Below, in pieces: positions 17,714-24,975 of a DNA stretch of 64,000 bases (its first letter is position 1; each line of letters starts with the position of its first letter). The notes beneath the pieces were generated by a model. That model was not told where the DNA came from. It did no database searches and saw nothing but the letters and a program-made list of their open reading frames with translations. The position numbers were made by a program, and so were the translations under genes. This DNA is from an uncultured Pseudomonadota bacterium (GTDB lineage: Bacteria > Pseudomonadota > Gammaproteobacteria > Steroidobacterales > Steroidobacteraceae), in contig CAIOHZ010000234.1 of assembly GCA_903858165.1 (NCBI GenBank), positions 1 to 64,000 of the forward strand, given 5' to 3'.

Positions 17714-17747
17714 CTTTCCCCCGAGCCCAACCGCTAAAGCGGGTAGC

Positions 17748-18437
17748 TTAAGCGCGGCTCCGCGCGGCCTTTAGCGTCAGTTCCCTCTGCGCCATAAGAT
17801 TTTCGAATTCGCGAACCCCTTCCACGAAAGCGTTCTCGTGGCCACTAGTAGCCGCAGCGTTCAATGCGGCCACCGCCGCTTCTAGTGGGCCGTCTTGCGG
17901 GCAACCGCCAGGAATGTCGCTGGCGGCATAGCGAGCTTGCTCTTCCAACGCATGCAACTTGTCTCGGTGCTGCGCCAATACCGCGTTAGCGGCCGCCACG
18001 GCCAGCCCACTGCGCCAACCCGCGAGCCGCGAAGGCCCGGAGTGCGCATCGGACACCGCCTGCACCTTGTCCATGGCAGCACGCAAAAATAGCGAACCGG
18101 ACACCAGCACGGCCACTGCGATGACATCCGCCGCAATTCCAAGACGCGTGGCGCCCAAGAGTGCGGCAATAAAGCCGGCCGCAGCCAAAGCGATGACCCC
18201 GAAACCAAGCATCGCCGCCGGACCCAACACCGCGAGCGACCCGGCGTCGGTGCGGGCTGCACGGGTGACCAGCACTACCGGCAGACGCACCAAGGCGACC
18301 GAAGCCGCCAAAACAAAGAGCGTTATAACTGCCGAAGGCCAGGTAGCGAGCCGTTCCGGGACCAGCACGAAGCCCAGCACCACGATAGCCACACCAAGCA
18401 CGGCGGCGGAAAGACTGATCAACTTCGGCGCATTCAT
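17748..18437 (-). CDS. Membrane protein with C-terminal helical domain (SPFH operon)
   Basis: 229 residues with about four hydrophobic segments in the first 120 residues (LISLSAAVLGVAIVVLGFVL, AVITLFVLAASVALVRLPVV, GPAAMLGFGVIALAAAGFIA, VIAVAVLVSGSLFL) and a soluble C-terminal part that looks helical (NAVLAQHRDKLHALEEQARY, ENLMAQRELTLKAARSR). AAAGGA precedes the ATG. It lies between the SPFH gene and the zinc-ribbon gene with gaps of 27 and 34 bases, and likely occupies the YdjH position of the Bacillus operon, although sequence similarity to YdjH cannot be judged here. Confidence 0.65.
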   Translation of the reverse strand: MNAPKLISLSAAVLGVAIVVLGFVLVPERLATWPSAVITLFVLAASVALVRLPVVLVTRAARTDAGSLAVLGPAAMLGFGVIALAAAGFIAALLGATRLGIAADVIAVAVLVSGSLFLRAAMDKVQAVSDAHSGPSRLAGWRSGLAVAAANAVLAQHRDKLHALEEQARYAASDIPGGCPQDGPLEAAVAALNAAATSGHENAFVEGVREFENLMAQRELTLKAARSRA

Positions 18438-18464
18438 TGTTTTTCCTTTGCTCGACTTGCAGGC

Positions 18465-19544
18465 TTACGTGGCTACCTGCTGACCACAGTTGCTGCAGAA
18501 TTTGGCAGTGCCTCCGAGGTCTGTGCCGCATTGCGTACAGAACGCCGCAGCCTTGTTACCGCACTCCGGGCAAAAACGAGCCCCGGCGGGCATGGCATGG
18601 CTACACTTGCGGCAGTTGCTCCCTGAACCAGAGGGCGCCAGTAGAGGGGATGGCGCCGCCACAGCGGGCTGCATTTGCGGCGTAAGTTGGGCCATGGCAC
18701 CAGCCATCGGGCCACCGAGCGCAGCGCCCATTCCAAGACCAAGGCCAGCGCTCATGACGCTGCCCGCATTGCCTTCGTTACCCGCAGCGGTTTGCAGCAC
18801 ATCGAAGCTGCGCTCCTGCTGGTAATTGAAGCCGAGGATGCCCATCTCCGTGCGCTTGGCGAGTGCCGCCTTCAAAGACATCACCGCCGGGTCGTCTTCC
18901 GGCACATTGATTGAGTGGATGTTGAACTGTGCCAAGCCAACGCCGTAGTCCGCCATCTCCGGCGACAGCGCATCACGCAACTGCTCAGAGAGACTTTCCA
19001 GTTCGGTGGAGATCTCGAGCACCGACTTGCCATTTTTGATGATGGCATTGGCGATGCCAGTCTTGATGCGCGTGGTGAACACGCCGCGGAAATAGTTAGC
19101 GAGGGTGTCGGCGTCAAAGCCGGGTAACGTCCCCACTAGCTTCAAAAGGAATTTCTTCGCATCGGTGATGCGCACCCCGTACTGGCCAAATGCACGCACA
19201 GGTACCATCAGTTGGTACTTCGGGTCCTGCAACTGGATGGCGTCAGGTGTGCCCCAACGAATGTCCAGATTGGTAGCGCGGTTGACGAACCACACCTCGG
19301 CCGTGAACGGCGAGTTGCCGCCAAACGGCAGCTTCATCAGTTCACGCAGTAGCGGAATATTTTCCGTTGAAAGCGTGTGCCTGCCAGCACCGAATGGCCC
19401 TTGATACACCCCTTCTTTGACAACGTACGCTTCCTGCGTTTCGTTGACGATGAGCTGCGTCCAGGTAGAGAGGTCTTCAGAAGGGAACTTCCACGCCAGG
19501 ATGCTCGGATTTCCATTCCACTTCACGAAATCTACAACGGCCAT
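18465..19544 (-). CDS. SPFH-domain protein with C-terminal double zinc ribbon (YdjI-like)
   Basis: 359 residues. The N-terminal two thirds are an SPFH (band-7-like) domain of the YdjI/virion-core type: VDFVKWNGNPSILAWKFPSE, LIVNETQEAYVVKEGVYQGP, DIRWGTPDAIQLQDPKYQLM, PVRAFGQYGVRITDAKKFL, and FNIHSINVPEDDPAVMSLK. A Gly/Ala-rich hinge (about 260-300) leads to two zinc ribbons, CRKCSHAMPAGARFCPECG and CTQCGTDLGGTAKFCSNCG. Proteins of this type gather at membranes and act with PspA-like systems. GAGGGG precedes the ATG. It is the first gene of the triad. Confidence 0.85.
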   Translation of the reverse strand: MAVVDFVKWNGNPSILAWKFPSEDLSTWTQLIVNETQEAYVVKEGVYQGPFGAGRHTLSTENIPLLRELMKLPFGGNSPFTAEVWFVNRATNLDIRWGTPDAIQLQDPKYQLMVPVRAFGQYGVRITDAKKFLLKLVGTLPGFDADTLANYFRGVFTTRIKTGIANAIIKNGKSVLEISTELESLSEQLRDALSPEMADYGVGLAQFNIHSINVPEDDPAVMSLKAALAKRTEMGILGFNYQQERSFDVLQTAAGNEGNAGSVMSAGLGLGMGAALGGPMAGAMAQLTPQMQPAVAAPSPLLAPSGSGSNCRKCSHAMPAGARFCPECGNKAAAFCTQCGTDLGGTAKFCSNCGQQVAT

Positions 19545-19555
19545 CGCAACCCCTC

Positions 19556-19597
19556 AGACGTAGAGCGTCTCAACGGAGGTTACGACGGCTTCGTAAC
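19556..19597 (-). promoter_or_regulatory. Two dyads in the leader of the SPFH operon
   Basis: AGACG (19556-19560) with CGTCT (19566-19570), and GTTACGA (19579-19585) with TCGTAAC (19591-19597), are two perfect inverted repeats within 55 bases upstream of the SPFH start codon. They may be operator sites or leader hairpins. The rest of the gap up to 19711 is AT-rich and probably holds the promoter. Confidence 0.4.
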
Positions 19598-19711
19598 ATG
19601 CGCAAACCCGTGAACTGATTAGCTAAAACACCACCCTTTGGGGCAAAAAGCGCGACCCAGATTTTGTGTAATTTATGTTAACGGGTGTGGGTTCCGCGGG
19701 GAGGCTGAGCT

Positions 19712-20341
19712 TTAACCCGCCACTGTTCTACCCAACACCTGCACCACGGCACTCAGGCCAGCGTGGCCTTTGCCTTCACGAACTTCACGTTCCGGCGCAC
19801 TGGCTACCAGCAGCTCCAGCGCCGCCAAATCACGCTGCAACTCGGCAAGCGTGGGCAACAAATCCACCGTGGGTGGGCCACCCGTTCCATAGCGCAGTTG
19901 TTCAGGGCGGTAAGCTTCCAGCACGAATACGCCGCCTAGCTTCAAGGCCGCCACAATGCGCTGGTGCAGCGCAGGCCGCACGGCTTCAGTCATGTGGCAC
20001 CAGATGGATACTATGGCGTCCCATCCGCCAACGGGCGCTGCACTACCAAGGTCCCACGTTTCCAAGTCGGCCACGTGCGTGGTAATGCGCACGCCCTGCT
20101 CTCGCGCCAAAAGCTGCGCCTTCTCCAACCCCACCGCGGACTGGTCCATGGCCGACACCGTGTGGCCACACTGCGCCAGGAACACCGCGTTGCGGCCCTC
20201 GCCTTCGCCGAGGCACAGCACATGGCCCTGACGCGGCAGCAGGGGCTCTACCTCACGCAGGAAGTCGTTGGGTGCCATGCCGTAGTAAAAGCCTGCCGCG
20301 GCATAGCGGCGGTTCCAAGTATCTTCGGGGCGAGTATTCAT
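19712..20341 (-). CDS. Class I SAM-dependent methyltransferase (TehB-like)
   Basis: 209 residues from the ATG at 20341 (MNTRPEDTWNRRYAAAGFYY); the longer open frame upstream is not convincing. The opening W-N-R-R-Y and GMAPNDFL, motif I (VLCLGEGEGRNAVFLAQCGH), the acidic residue in VSAMDQSAVGLEKA, motif II/III (HVADLETWDL, AIVSIWCHM) and GGVFVLEAYRPEQL fit TehB/UbiE-type small-molecule methyltransferases. Substrates of this group include thiols, tellurite or selenite, but none can be assigned. It is divergent from the AbrB-Doc pair. Confidence 0.8.
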   Translation of the reverse strand: MNTRPEDTWNRRYAAAGFYYGMAPNDFLREVEPLLPRQGHVLCLGEGEGRNAVFLAQCGHTVSAMDQSAVGLEKAQLLAREQGVRITTHVADLETWDLGSAAPVGGWDAIVSIWCHMTEAVRPALHQRIVAALKLGGVFVLEAYRPEQLRYGTGGPPTVDLLPTLAELQRDLAALELLVASAPEREVREGKGHAGLSAVVQVLGRTVAG

Positions 20342-20430
20342 TAGGAAAGAGTACACGGACAGGGGACAACCCACCGTCCGGGTGACCGCCACCGGCCGAC
20401 ACTCTGGGTTGCAACTGCTACAGCCTAGGT

Positions 20431-20454
20431 GCACTATACATATAACTATAACCA
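20431..20454 (+). promoter_or_regulatory. AT-rich promoter/operator region of the AbrB-Doc operon
   Basis: CTATACATATAACTATAACC (20434-20453) is a run of TATA-like and quasi-repeated TATA(A/C) units 15-35 bases before the antitoxin start. It can provide a -10 element, and AbrB/MazE-type antitoxins usually repress at such AT-rich repeats. The exact promoter is not resolved. Confidence 0.35.
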
Positions 20455-20467
20455 TGCTAGTTCGCCC

Positions 20468-20692
20468 ATGACATCGCTCAAACTCACCGCGGTCGGTACC
20501 TCCACCGGTGTCGTCATTCCGAAGGAAATGCTCCAGCGCATGAAGGTGGGGCGTGGCGATTACTTGCACGTAGCAGAAACTGCCGAGGGCTATGTCATTA
20601 CGCCCTACGACCCCACCGTGGATGAACAAGTCGAAGCTGGCCGGGACTTCATGAAGCGCTACCGCGACACGTTCCGGAAGCTGGCGGAATAA
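20468..20692 (+). CDS. AbrB/MazE-type antitoxin
   Basis: 74 residues from the ATG at 20468 (MTSLKLTAVGTSTGVVIPKE). The swapped-hairpin AbrB fold is evident: L-T-x-x-G-x-S/T-x-G-V-V-I-P-K-E-x-L, then VGRGDYLHVAETAEGYVITP. The C-terminal helix (VEAGRDFMKRYRDTFRKLAE) is the likely toxin-binding part. The Doc-family toxin starts seven bases after the stop. It should neutralise Doc and repress the operon with it. Confidence 0.85.
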   Translation: MTSLKLTAVGTSTGVVIPKEMLQRMKVGRGDYLHVAETAEGYVITPYDPTVDEQVEAGRDFMKRYRDTFRKLAE

Positions 20693-20699
20693 CGAAGCC

Positions 20700-21095
20700 G
20701 TGGTTCGCTGGCTGGACCGTCGGGCGGTGCTCTTGCTGCATGATGAGAGCATCGGCATGTTCGGTGGCGCGAGCGGCCTTCGCGACGCCGGTCTGCTGGA
20801 CTCCGCCTTGGGGCGCGCGCCCAACCGCCTCGCTTACAAGCCTACGGCTACGCTGCCGGAACTCGCCGCTGCGTACGCGCACGGGCTTGCAAAGACGCGT
20901 CCGTTCATAGACAGCAACAAGCGCTCGGCATTCATGGCGCTCGGCTTGTTTCTGCACGTGAACGGCTACGATCTGACCGCCTCTCAAGTTGAAGCCATTC
21001 ATGTCATGCTCGCTTTGGCTGCCGGGGAAATAGACGAGGCCGAACTCGCCCACTGGATCAGCCTATACTGCCGTCCTCGAGGGAACGCACCATGA
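20700..21095 (+). CDS. doc: Doc/Fic-family toxin
   Basis: 131 residues, GTG start, seven bases after the antitoxin. Doc toxins modify elongation factor Tu by phosphorylation through a Fic fold. The active-site loop here is TRPFIDSNKRSAF, where the family usually has H-P-F-x-D-G-N-K-R: Phe69, Asp71, Asn73, Lys74 and Arg75 are kept but the catalytic His is Arg67, and the Gly is Ser72. Other family marks are GGASGLRDAGLLDSALGRAP and FLHVNGYDLTASQVEA. The stop overlaps the start of the CDF gene by four bases. Toxicity may be altered. Confidence 0.85.
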   Translation: MVRWLDRRAVLLLHDESIGMFGGASGLRDAGLLDSALGRAPNRLAYKPTATLPELAAAYAHGLAKTRPFIDSNKRSAFMALGLFLHVNGYDLTASQVEAIHVMLALAAGEIDEAELAHWISLYCRPRGNAP

Positions 21096-21997
21096 ATCCG
21101 CATAGCGCCGACCAGCCGCCAGCCGATGCCGCCACCGGCCGCCTACTCGGCTGGTGCGTCTTCCAAGAAACGCTGGTGGTCAGCGGCAACCTCACCGCGG
21201 CCTTCATCGCCAGCTCGCTGACGCTCTACGCCGACTCCGCCAAGGAGGCCGTGGAAACGCTGGCCACGCTGGGCGTTTGGCTCATGCTCCGCCGCATGCA
21301 GAACCGCCGGCACGAATTCGACTTCGGCCTTGGGCGCATCGAAAGCCTGCTGACCATTGCGCTAGAAGTGGTGCTGTTCATTACCGGTTGCGCCATCTTG
21401 GTGGAGGCCTACGACCGCTTCCAGCATCCGCACGCTCTAGAGAGTATCGGCATCGCGGTGGTCATTACCATCGCCGGGTTCATCTCGCAGTTCATGATGT
21501 ACGGTGCGCTGGCGCGCGAGCACGCTCAGCGTCCCTCGCACATGCTGAAGTCGAAGATGCTCACCTATCGCATCGCCATGGTCGGCGACTTCGGCATCAT
21601 CGCTACGCTGGTCGCCGGCAAGATCTTTCCGGACCAGGCGTGGGCGCTTTACCTGGACCCACTCGTCGCTTCCGGCTTCGGCATTGCGCTACTGGTGAAG
21701 GTGTACGGAAGTTTGGTGAATGTCGTGGGCGACCTCAGCGACAAGACACTTGAGGAAACCTCGCAACTAGTGGTTTTACGCGAGCTCACGGTATTCTTCG
21801 ATGACTATGAGCAAATTCACGGCATTCGCTCGCGGCGCTCGGGCAATGTGGTCTACCTTGAAGTATTCCTGGAGTTCCGCCCGGACCTTTCTTTGGGGGC
21901 CGTGCATGACACCATGGACCGTATCCGGCAAAAACTGGAGCAGCACATCGGCAACAGCCGTGTGCTGGTGATTCCTTCGCGTAGCCCGCCTACCTAA
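21092..21997 (+). CDS. Cation diffusion facilitator (CDF) family transporter, divergent
   Basis: 301 residues with about six membrane segments (GNLTAAFIASSLTLYADSAK, IALEVVLFITGCAILVEAYD, IAVVITIAGFISQFMMYGAL, MVGDFGIIATLVAG) and a C-terminal cytoplasmic domain (EQIHGIRSRRSGNVVYLEVF, LSLGAVHDTMDRIRQKLE) like CDF metal exporters. Site A residues look changed: D-x-x-x-E replaces D-x-x-x-D in helix 2, and the helix-5 His four residues before Asp is not seen. Metal specificity is therefore uncertain. Its ATG overlaps the Doc stop (ATGA), so it is translationally coupled to the toxin-antitoxin operon. Confidence 0.8.
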   Translation: MNPHSADQPPADAATGRLLGWCVFQETLVVSGNLTAAFIASSLTLYADSAKEAVETLATLGVWLMLRRMQNRRHEFDFGLGRIESLLTIALEVVLFITGCAILVEAYDRFQHPHALESIGIAVVITIAGFISQFMMYGALAREHAQRPSHMLKSKMLTYRIAMVGDFGIIATLVAGKIFPDQAWALYLDPLVASGFGIALLVKVYGSLVNVVGDLSDKTLEETSQLVVLRELTVFFDDYEQIHGIRSRRSGNVVYLEVFLEFRPDLSLGAVHDTMDRIRQKLEQHIGNSRVLVIPSRSPPT

Positions 21998-22067
21998 TTC
22001 CCACGAGCAGCGTTTCGCGTTAGGCGAGACCAATAACGCAAAAATCAGGCCGATGGCGCTAAATTGC

Positions 22068-23123
22068 CTACCGCAACGCGGCGTTCAGCTTATCCAGCAC
22101 GGCCTGACCGGGGCAGAGCTCAGCTTGTGTCAGCTGGTTCAGCGGCTTGGCCACCGTGTTCAGGTGGTGGTGCAAGTCGTCCGCACCCTCTTCCACAAAC
22201 AGCAACCCGGTCAGAATTTCGCCCTTGGCGTTCCACTCGTGCAATTGGTTCATCGCGCGGTTGCGGTCGGTGGGGTCGTAGTCCAGCCCCAGCTTGCGCA
22301 GCAAGAGGGCTGTGCCATCGTGTTGCATTACCCGCCGCACGCTGCCGGGTTCGTATTCCGTGGTTATCTCCTGACGCGGCTGAATCACTTCCACCCGATT
22401 CACGGCTTCGTTGTGCTCGCGCACGTAGTCGTAGCTCTTCGTGGAACCGGAATGGTTGTTGAAAGTGACGCACGGGCTTATGACGTCAATGAACGCCGCG
22501 CCTTGATGGCGTAGCGCGCCCTTGATGAGTGGCACGAGCTGGTCCTTGTCGCCCGAGAAGCTACGGGCTACATAGGTAGCACCCAACTGCAGCGCCAGCG
22601 CCACCAAGTCGATGGGCGCATCGGCGTTCTGCACCCCTTTCTTGCTCTTCGAGCCCTTGTCCGCCGTGGCCGAAAACTGGCCTTTCGTCAGCCCATACAC
22701 GCCGTTATTCTCGACGATGTAAGCAATATTAAGGCCACGGCGCATGGCATGCGCAAACTGGCCAATACCGATAGACGCAGTGTCGCCGTCACCAGAAATA
22801 CCGATGAGCGTCAGTTCGCGGTTCGCCAGCGAAGCGCCCGTGGCCACCGAAGGCATGCGCCCGTGCACGGAGTTGAAGCCATGCGAGGCACCGAGAAAGT
22901 AGTCGGGCGTCTTGGAAGAACACCCAATGCCCGACATCTTCGCCACGCGGTGTGGCTCGATATCCAGCTCGTAGAAAGCCTGCACGATAGCAGCGCTGAC
23001 AGAGTCATGGCCACAGCCCGCACAAAGTGTGGAGATAGCACCTTCGTAGTCGCGCTTGGTGAAGCCGATGGCATTACGCGGCTGCACATCGGCAAGGAGA
23101 CGCGGTTTGGCGAGATAGGTCAT
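22068..23123 (-). CDS. korB: 2-oxoacid:ferredoxin oxidoreductase beta subunit
   Basis: 351 residues from the ATG at 23123 (four bases after the alpha stop). This subunit holds thiamine diphosphate: LCAGCGHDSVSAAIVQAF, GIGCSSKTPDYFLG, then the TPP/Mg motif ISGDGDTASIGIGQFAHAMR and IAYIVENNGVYGLTKGQFS. With the alpha subunit it decarboxylates a 2-oxoacid, most likely 2-oxoglutarate, to the CoA ester and passes electrons to ferredoxin. It is the last gene of a three-gene operon. Specificity for 2-oxoglutarate is from family resemblance. Confidence 0.9.
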   Translation of the reverse strand: MTYLAKPRLLADVQPRNAIGFTKRDYEGAISTLCAGCGHDSVSAAIVQAFYELDIEPHRVAKMSGIGCSSKTPDYFLGASHGFNSVHGRMPSVATGASLANRELTLIGISGDGDTASIGIGQFAHAMRRGLNIAYIVENNGVYGLTKGQFSATADKGSKSKKGVQNADAPIDLVALALQLGATYVARSFSGDKDQLVPLIKGALRHQGAAFIDVISPCVTFNNHSGSTKSYDYVREHNEAVNRVEVIQPRQEITTEYEPGSVRRVMQHDGTALLLRKLGLDYDPTDRNRAMNQLHEWNAKGEILTGLLFVEEGADDLHHHLNTVAKPLNQLTQAELCPGQAVLDKLNAALR

Positions 23124-23127
23124 GGCT

Positions 23128-24969
23128 TTACCCGTGGCTCTGTTGGGGAGCAAGCTTGGCGGCACTACCGGCAGTGCGAATAGCGCCCGCGATAAACCCC
23201 GCAGTGATGGGTGTACCGTCGTAATGCAGCACCTTCACCAGTTTCTTCGGCGAATACTCGCCCTCATTAATGAGCAAGGTGCGTAACTGCGCACTTTCGT
23301 TCTGCTCGACCACGAACACGGTGTCGTGCGCCTCGATGAACGCGTCCACCTGCGACGAAAATGGGAAAGCACGAACGCGTATAGCATCCACATGAACGCC
23401 TTCCGCCTGCAGCATGGCAAGCGCCTCGGCCATGGCCGGGCTGGTACTTCCGTAAAAGAGAACACCCAGCCGCGTTGGCTTGGCGGCGGGCGTTACAACA
23501 GGCTGGGGCACCAGTTCCTTGGCGGTATTGAACTTGCGCCGCAAACGCTCGAGGTTATAAACGTAATCCGAACCTAGCTCGCTGTACTTCGCCTGCGCGT
23601 TGCGGGTGCTACCGCGAGTGAAATACGCGCCCTTGCTCGGATGCGTTGCCGGAATGGTGCGCCAGGGAATGCCGTCACCGTCCACGTCCTGGTAGCGCGC
23701 GAACAGCTTGCCGGCATCTAGTTCGGCAGCGGTCATCACCTTGCCGCGGTCATAGTGGCGGTTCTCGTCCCAACGGAATGGCGCGCTCAGGCGTTCGTTC
23801 ATGCCGATATCGAGGTCGGTCATCAAGAACACCGGCGTTTGCAAGCGTTCGCAAAGATCAAAAGCCTGTGCCGTCAGTTCAAAGCACTCGTTCGGGTCTT
23901 CAGGGAAGAGCAGCACGTGGCGCGTGTCGCCGTGTGAGGCGTAGGCGCATAGCAGCACGTCGGACTGCTGAGTGCGCGTAGGCATACCGGTGGAAGGCCC
24001 ACCGCGCTGCACATCTACGATCACCAAGGGAATCTCGGCAAAGTACGCCAGGCCAATGAACTCCTGCATCAATGAGATACCGGGCCCGGAAGTCGCCGTG
24101 AAAGCGCGCACGCCATTCCAGCCCGCGCCTGCCACCATACCGATGGACGCCAGTTCGTCTTCTGCCTGCACGATGGCATAGCGGGCAGCGCCAGTTGCAG
24201 GGTCCGTGCGGAACTTGCGGCAATACCCGGTGAATGCCTCAATGATCGACGTGGAAGGGGTGATGGGATACCACGCCGCCACCGTGGCGCCCGCATAAAC
24301 GGCACCTAGCGCTATTGCGCTGTTGCCGTCGATAAAGATGCGGTCGCCCACGCCATCGACGCGCTCGCAGCGAATGCCCAGCGGGCAGGTGAAGTGCTTC
24401 ATGGCATAGGCGTGGCCTATGCGTGCCGCATTGCGGTTGCCCTCGATGAGCTTGTCTTTGCCGCGGTACTGCTCGCCGATGAGCGTTTCGACGACGCCCA
24501 GCTCCAAGTCCATCAGGGCCGCAAGAGCGCCCACATACATGATGTTCTTGAACAGCTTGCGCTGGTTCGGGTCGGTGAACTCTTGCGCGCAGATGGCAGT
24601 GAGCGGAATGCCAATGACAGTAATGTCTTCGCGGAACTTCGACCGCGGCAGTTCGCGCGTGGAGTCGTAGACGAGGTAACCACCGGGCACGAGCTCCGCA
24701 ATGTCCCGGTCCCAAGTCTGCGGATTCAGCGCCACCATCAGGTCGCAGCCGCCGCGCCTACCCAGCCAACCATCCTTCGAAACGCGCAGTTCATACCAAG
24801 TAGGCATGCCCTGAATGTTCGACGGGAAAATATTGCGCGGGGAAATGGGAATGCCCATGCGCATGACGGAGCGCGCGAACATTTCGTTGGCCGAGGCGGA
24901 GCCGGAGCCATTGACGTTGGCGAACTTGACGACGAAGTCGTTCGTGGCAGTCACAGGTGTCATGTTCAC
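23128..24969 (-). CDS. korA: 2-oxoacid:ferredoxin oxidoreductase alpha subunit (fused gamma-alpha)
   Basis: 613 residues, fusing the gamma domain (1-190; VNGSGSASANEMFARSVMRM, GGCDLMVALNPQTW) to the alpha pyrimidine-binding domain (from about 210; YPITPSTSIIEAFTGY, AEDELASIGMVAGAGWNGVR, ATSGPGISLMQEFIGLAYFA, QRGGPSTGMPTRTQQSDVL). A C-terminal domain (LGVLFYGSTSPAMAEALAML) closes the protein. Fused gamma-alpha with a short beta subunit is the layout of aerobic-type two-subunit 2-oxoglutarate:ferredoxin oxidoreductases. It sits six bases downstream of the GltD-like gene. Confidence 0.92.
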   Translation of the reverse strand: MNMTPVTATNDFVVKFANVNGSGSASANEMFARSVMRMGIPISPRNIFPSNIQGMPTWYELRVSKDGWLGRRGGCDLMVALNPQTWDRDIAELVPGGYLVYDSTRELPRSKFREDITVIGIPLTAICAQEFTDPNQRKLFKNIMYVGALAALMDLELGVVETLIGEQYRGKDKLIEGNRNAARIGHAYAMKHFTCPLGIRCERVDGVGDRIFIDGNSAIALGAVYAGATVAAWYPITPSTSIIEAFTGYCRKFRTDPATGAARYAIVQAEDELASIGMVAGAGWNGVRAFTATSGPGISLMQEFIGLAYFAEIPLVIVDVQRGGPSTGMPTRTQQSDVLLCAYASHGDTRHVLLFPEDPNECFELTAQAFDLCERLQTPVFLMTDLDIGMNERLSAPFRWDENRHYDRGKVMTAAELDAGKLFARYQDVDGDGIPWRTIPATHPSKGAYFTRGSTRNAQAKYSELGSDYVYNLERLRRKFNTAKELVPQPVVTPAAKPTRLGVLFYGSTSPAMAEALAMLQAEGVHVDAIRVRAFPFSSQVDAFIEAHDTVFVVEQNESAQLRTLLINEGEYSPKKLVKVLHYDGTPITAGFIAGAIRTAGSAAKLAPQQSHG

Positions 24970-24975
24970 GTTTCC

